Part shown: positions 63,075 through 64,000 of the stretch, one piece after another
How the letters are laid out: each line of letters begins with the position of its first letter
How positions within the stretch are numbered: the first letter of the stretch is position 1
Assembly: GCF_028771845.1 (NCBI RefSeq)
Contig: NZ_CP118270.1
Location: forward strand, 2,914,001-2,978,000
Origin: Paenibacillus marchantiae
Lineage (GTDB): Bacteria; Bacillota; Bacilli; Paenibacillales; Paenibacillaceae
Direction of reading: 5' to 3'
Length of the DNA: 64,000 bases
Position numbers and translations under genes: made by a program
The notes under the pieces: generated by a model
What the model saw: the letters and a program-made list of their open reading frames with translations, nothing else
Database searches by the model: none
What the model was told of the DNA's origin: nothing

Positions 63075-63947
63075 ATGCATCGTTTGAAATGGAGTGAGAG
63101 AGTTGGGCAATCCCTGAACGCTGTTGTTCTTGGATTGTTGGCCGTGGTCATGTTCTTCCCGCTGTATTATGTTTTTGTCGTTTCGTTCACCGATCCAGGA
63201 GAGTATTTGCAAAAGAAAATCGTACTCTTCCCGGAACACTGGTCTGTCGAAGCGTATACGTATTTGTTATCCACGCCTGCCTTTGCACGCTCGCTGGGAA
63301 ACAGTGCATTTCTGGCAACCGTGGGCACGGTGTGCAGCCTGGCTGTATCGTCTTCTCTGGCTTATGCGCTATCCCAGAAGCGGTTTCAATTCAGAAAGAT
63401 TCTGATGTTTCTGATTGTACTGACCATCTTGTTCAGTCCGGGCATCATTCCGAATTACTTGCTGGTACGGGAGCTGGGGCTGATCAATAATATTTGGGCA
63501 TTAATCCTGCCTGCGCTCGCCAATGGCTGGACGGTGTTACTAATGAAAAATTTCTTCGACAGCCTGCCGGCAGAGATCAGCGAAGCGGCGTCCATTGACG
63601 GCTGTAGTGCCATCCGAACCTGGTACACGATTGTACTGCCACTGTCCATGCCGGCATTGGCTGCTTTCGGTTTGTTTTTCGCCGTAGGCTACTGGAATCA
63701 ATTCTTTGCGGCGTTGTTGTACCTGAACGATTCAGCCAAATGGCCTATTCAAGTATTGCTGCAAAACATGCTGCTGAATGCTTCCAATATAGATCTGGTT
63801 GCACCTGGACAGCAGATGGAGACACCGCCGACAGAGATGTTGAAGATGGCCGCGATCATTGTAGCCATTTTGCCTGTGCTGATTGTGTACCCTTTTATCC
63901 AAAAACACTTTGCCAAAGGAGCCTTGATCGGCTCGGTTAAAGGATAA
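63075..63947 (+). CDS. LplC-like ABC permease
   Basis: A 290-aa permease of the YtcP/LplC type. SFTDPGEYL, then EAA loop EAASIDGCSAIRTWYTIVLP (about 176-195). Six helices. AAGGAGGTTTCGC precedes ATG 63075. With the two upstream genes it forms an import system without its own ATPase. The window ends 53 nt later. Confidence 0.93.
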   Translation: MHRLKWSERVGQSLNAVVLGLLAVVMFFPLYYVFVVSFTDPGEYLQKKIVLFPEHWSVEAYTYLLSTPAFARSLGNSAFLATVGTVCSLAVSSSLAYALSQKRFQFRKILMFLIVLTILFSPGIIPNYLLVRELGLINNIWALILPALANGWTVLLMKNFFDSLPAEISEAASIDGCSAIRTWYTIVLPLSMPALAAFGLFFAVGYWNQFFAALLYLNDSAKWPIQVLLQNMLLNASNIDLVAPGQQMETPPTEMLKMAAIIVAILPVLIVYPFIQKHFAKGALIGSVKG

Positions 63948-64000
63948 ATCTGTGTTCAGGATTCAGGCTGTAATTCGGCTGATATTCGGCTTATATTCCC
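63948..64000 (+). repeat. Short imperfect tandem repeat at the window end
   Basis: ATTCAGGCTGTA, ATTCGGCTGAT and ATTCGGCTTAT follow each other from 63961 to 63994, an 11-12-nt period. Confidence 0.4.

Noticed and set aside
1..64000. CRISPR arrays, tRNA or rRNA genes, prophage or transposase
   Set aside because: Read for repeats with regular spacing, tRNA-like cloverleaf patterns and transposase motifs; none seen.

Overview
The window looks like chromosomal DNA of a Paenibacillus-type Firmicute. The signs are strong AGGAGG-like ribosome binding sites with ATG/GTG/TTG starts, a Spo0M homologue, a YfiT/BstA-like DinB protein (a bacillithiol trait), a complete Bce-type RR-HK-ABC module, a YdbS/YdbT pair, and a large lipoprotein/ABC/DUF5696 glycan locus of the kind paenibacilli carry. 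Almost everything is on the + strand. I see no rRNA, tRNA, phage, transposase, integrase or CRISPR array.

Positions 1 to about 33.4 kb, with a second patch at 39-40.4 kb, form a dense run of small, mostly monocistronic or two-to-three-gene units of small-molecule-modifying enzymes. They comprise ten GNAT acetyltransferases, four Nudix hydrolases, two deaminases, two P-loop kinase-like proteins, several HAD phosphatases, two SAM methyltransferases, a nucleotidyltransferase, an AAC(6')-like acetyltransferase, PhzF, peptidase E, a HIT protein, an IMPase and DinB. Small hypothetical proteins, lipoproteins and an Imm33-like protein are mixed in. Two minus-strand genes (a GT4 glycosyltransferase and spo0M) interrupt the run.

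33.7-38.2 kb is a Bce-like antimicrobial-peptide sensing and detoxification module (bceR-bceS-bceA-bceB type). It has an inverted repeat resembling a response-regulator box at the bceS/bceA junction. pgsA, three GNATs, a secreted protein, an RtcB-type RNA ligase and a DUF4272 protein follow.

43.7-59.2 kb is a carbohydrate-utilisation locus. A divergent LacI regulator faces a promoter region with a 26-nt perfect palindrome whose half-site recurs downstream. Then come a lipoprotein solute-binding protein, a membrane-anchored 975-aa protein combining two carbohydrate-binding-like modules with a solute-binding domain, two ABC permeases, an NHL/TPR membrane protein, a YIP1-family protein, a disrupted DUF5696 protein, two more permeases and a GH26 beta-mannanase-like enzyme. 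No ABC ATPase is encoded, so a shared MsmX-type ATPase is implied. A second, LplABC-like uptake system (60.4-63.9 kb) closes the window.

Two things go beyond routine annotation. First, a dispersed about 190-210-nt non-coding element occurs at 20.80-20.99 kb and 33.51-33.72 kb, with an internally deleted relative at 59.65-59.73 kb. It has conserved core blocks but different, still self-complementary closing stems, which suggests a structured RNA. Second, five genes carry small deletions: two single-base homopolymer losses, one deletion fusing the ends of two neighbouring genes, and two in-gene deletions. They point either to recent gene decay or to assembly or consensus error.
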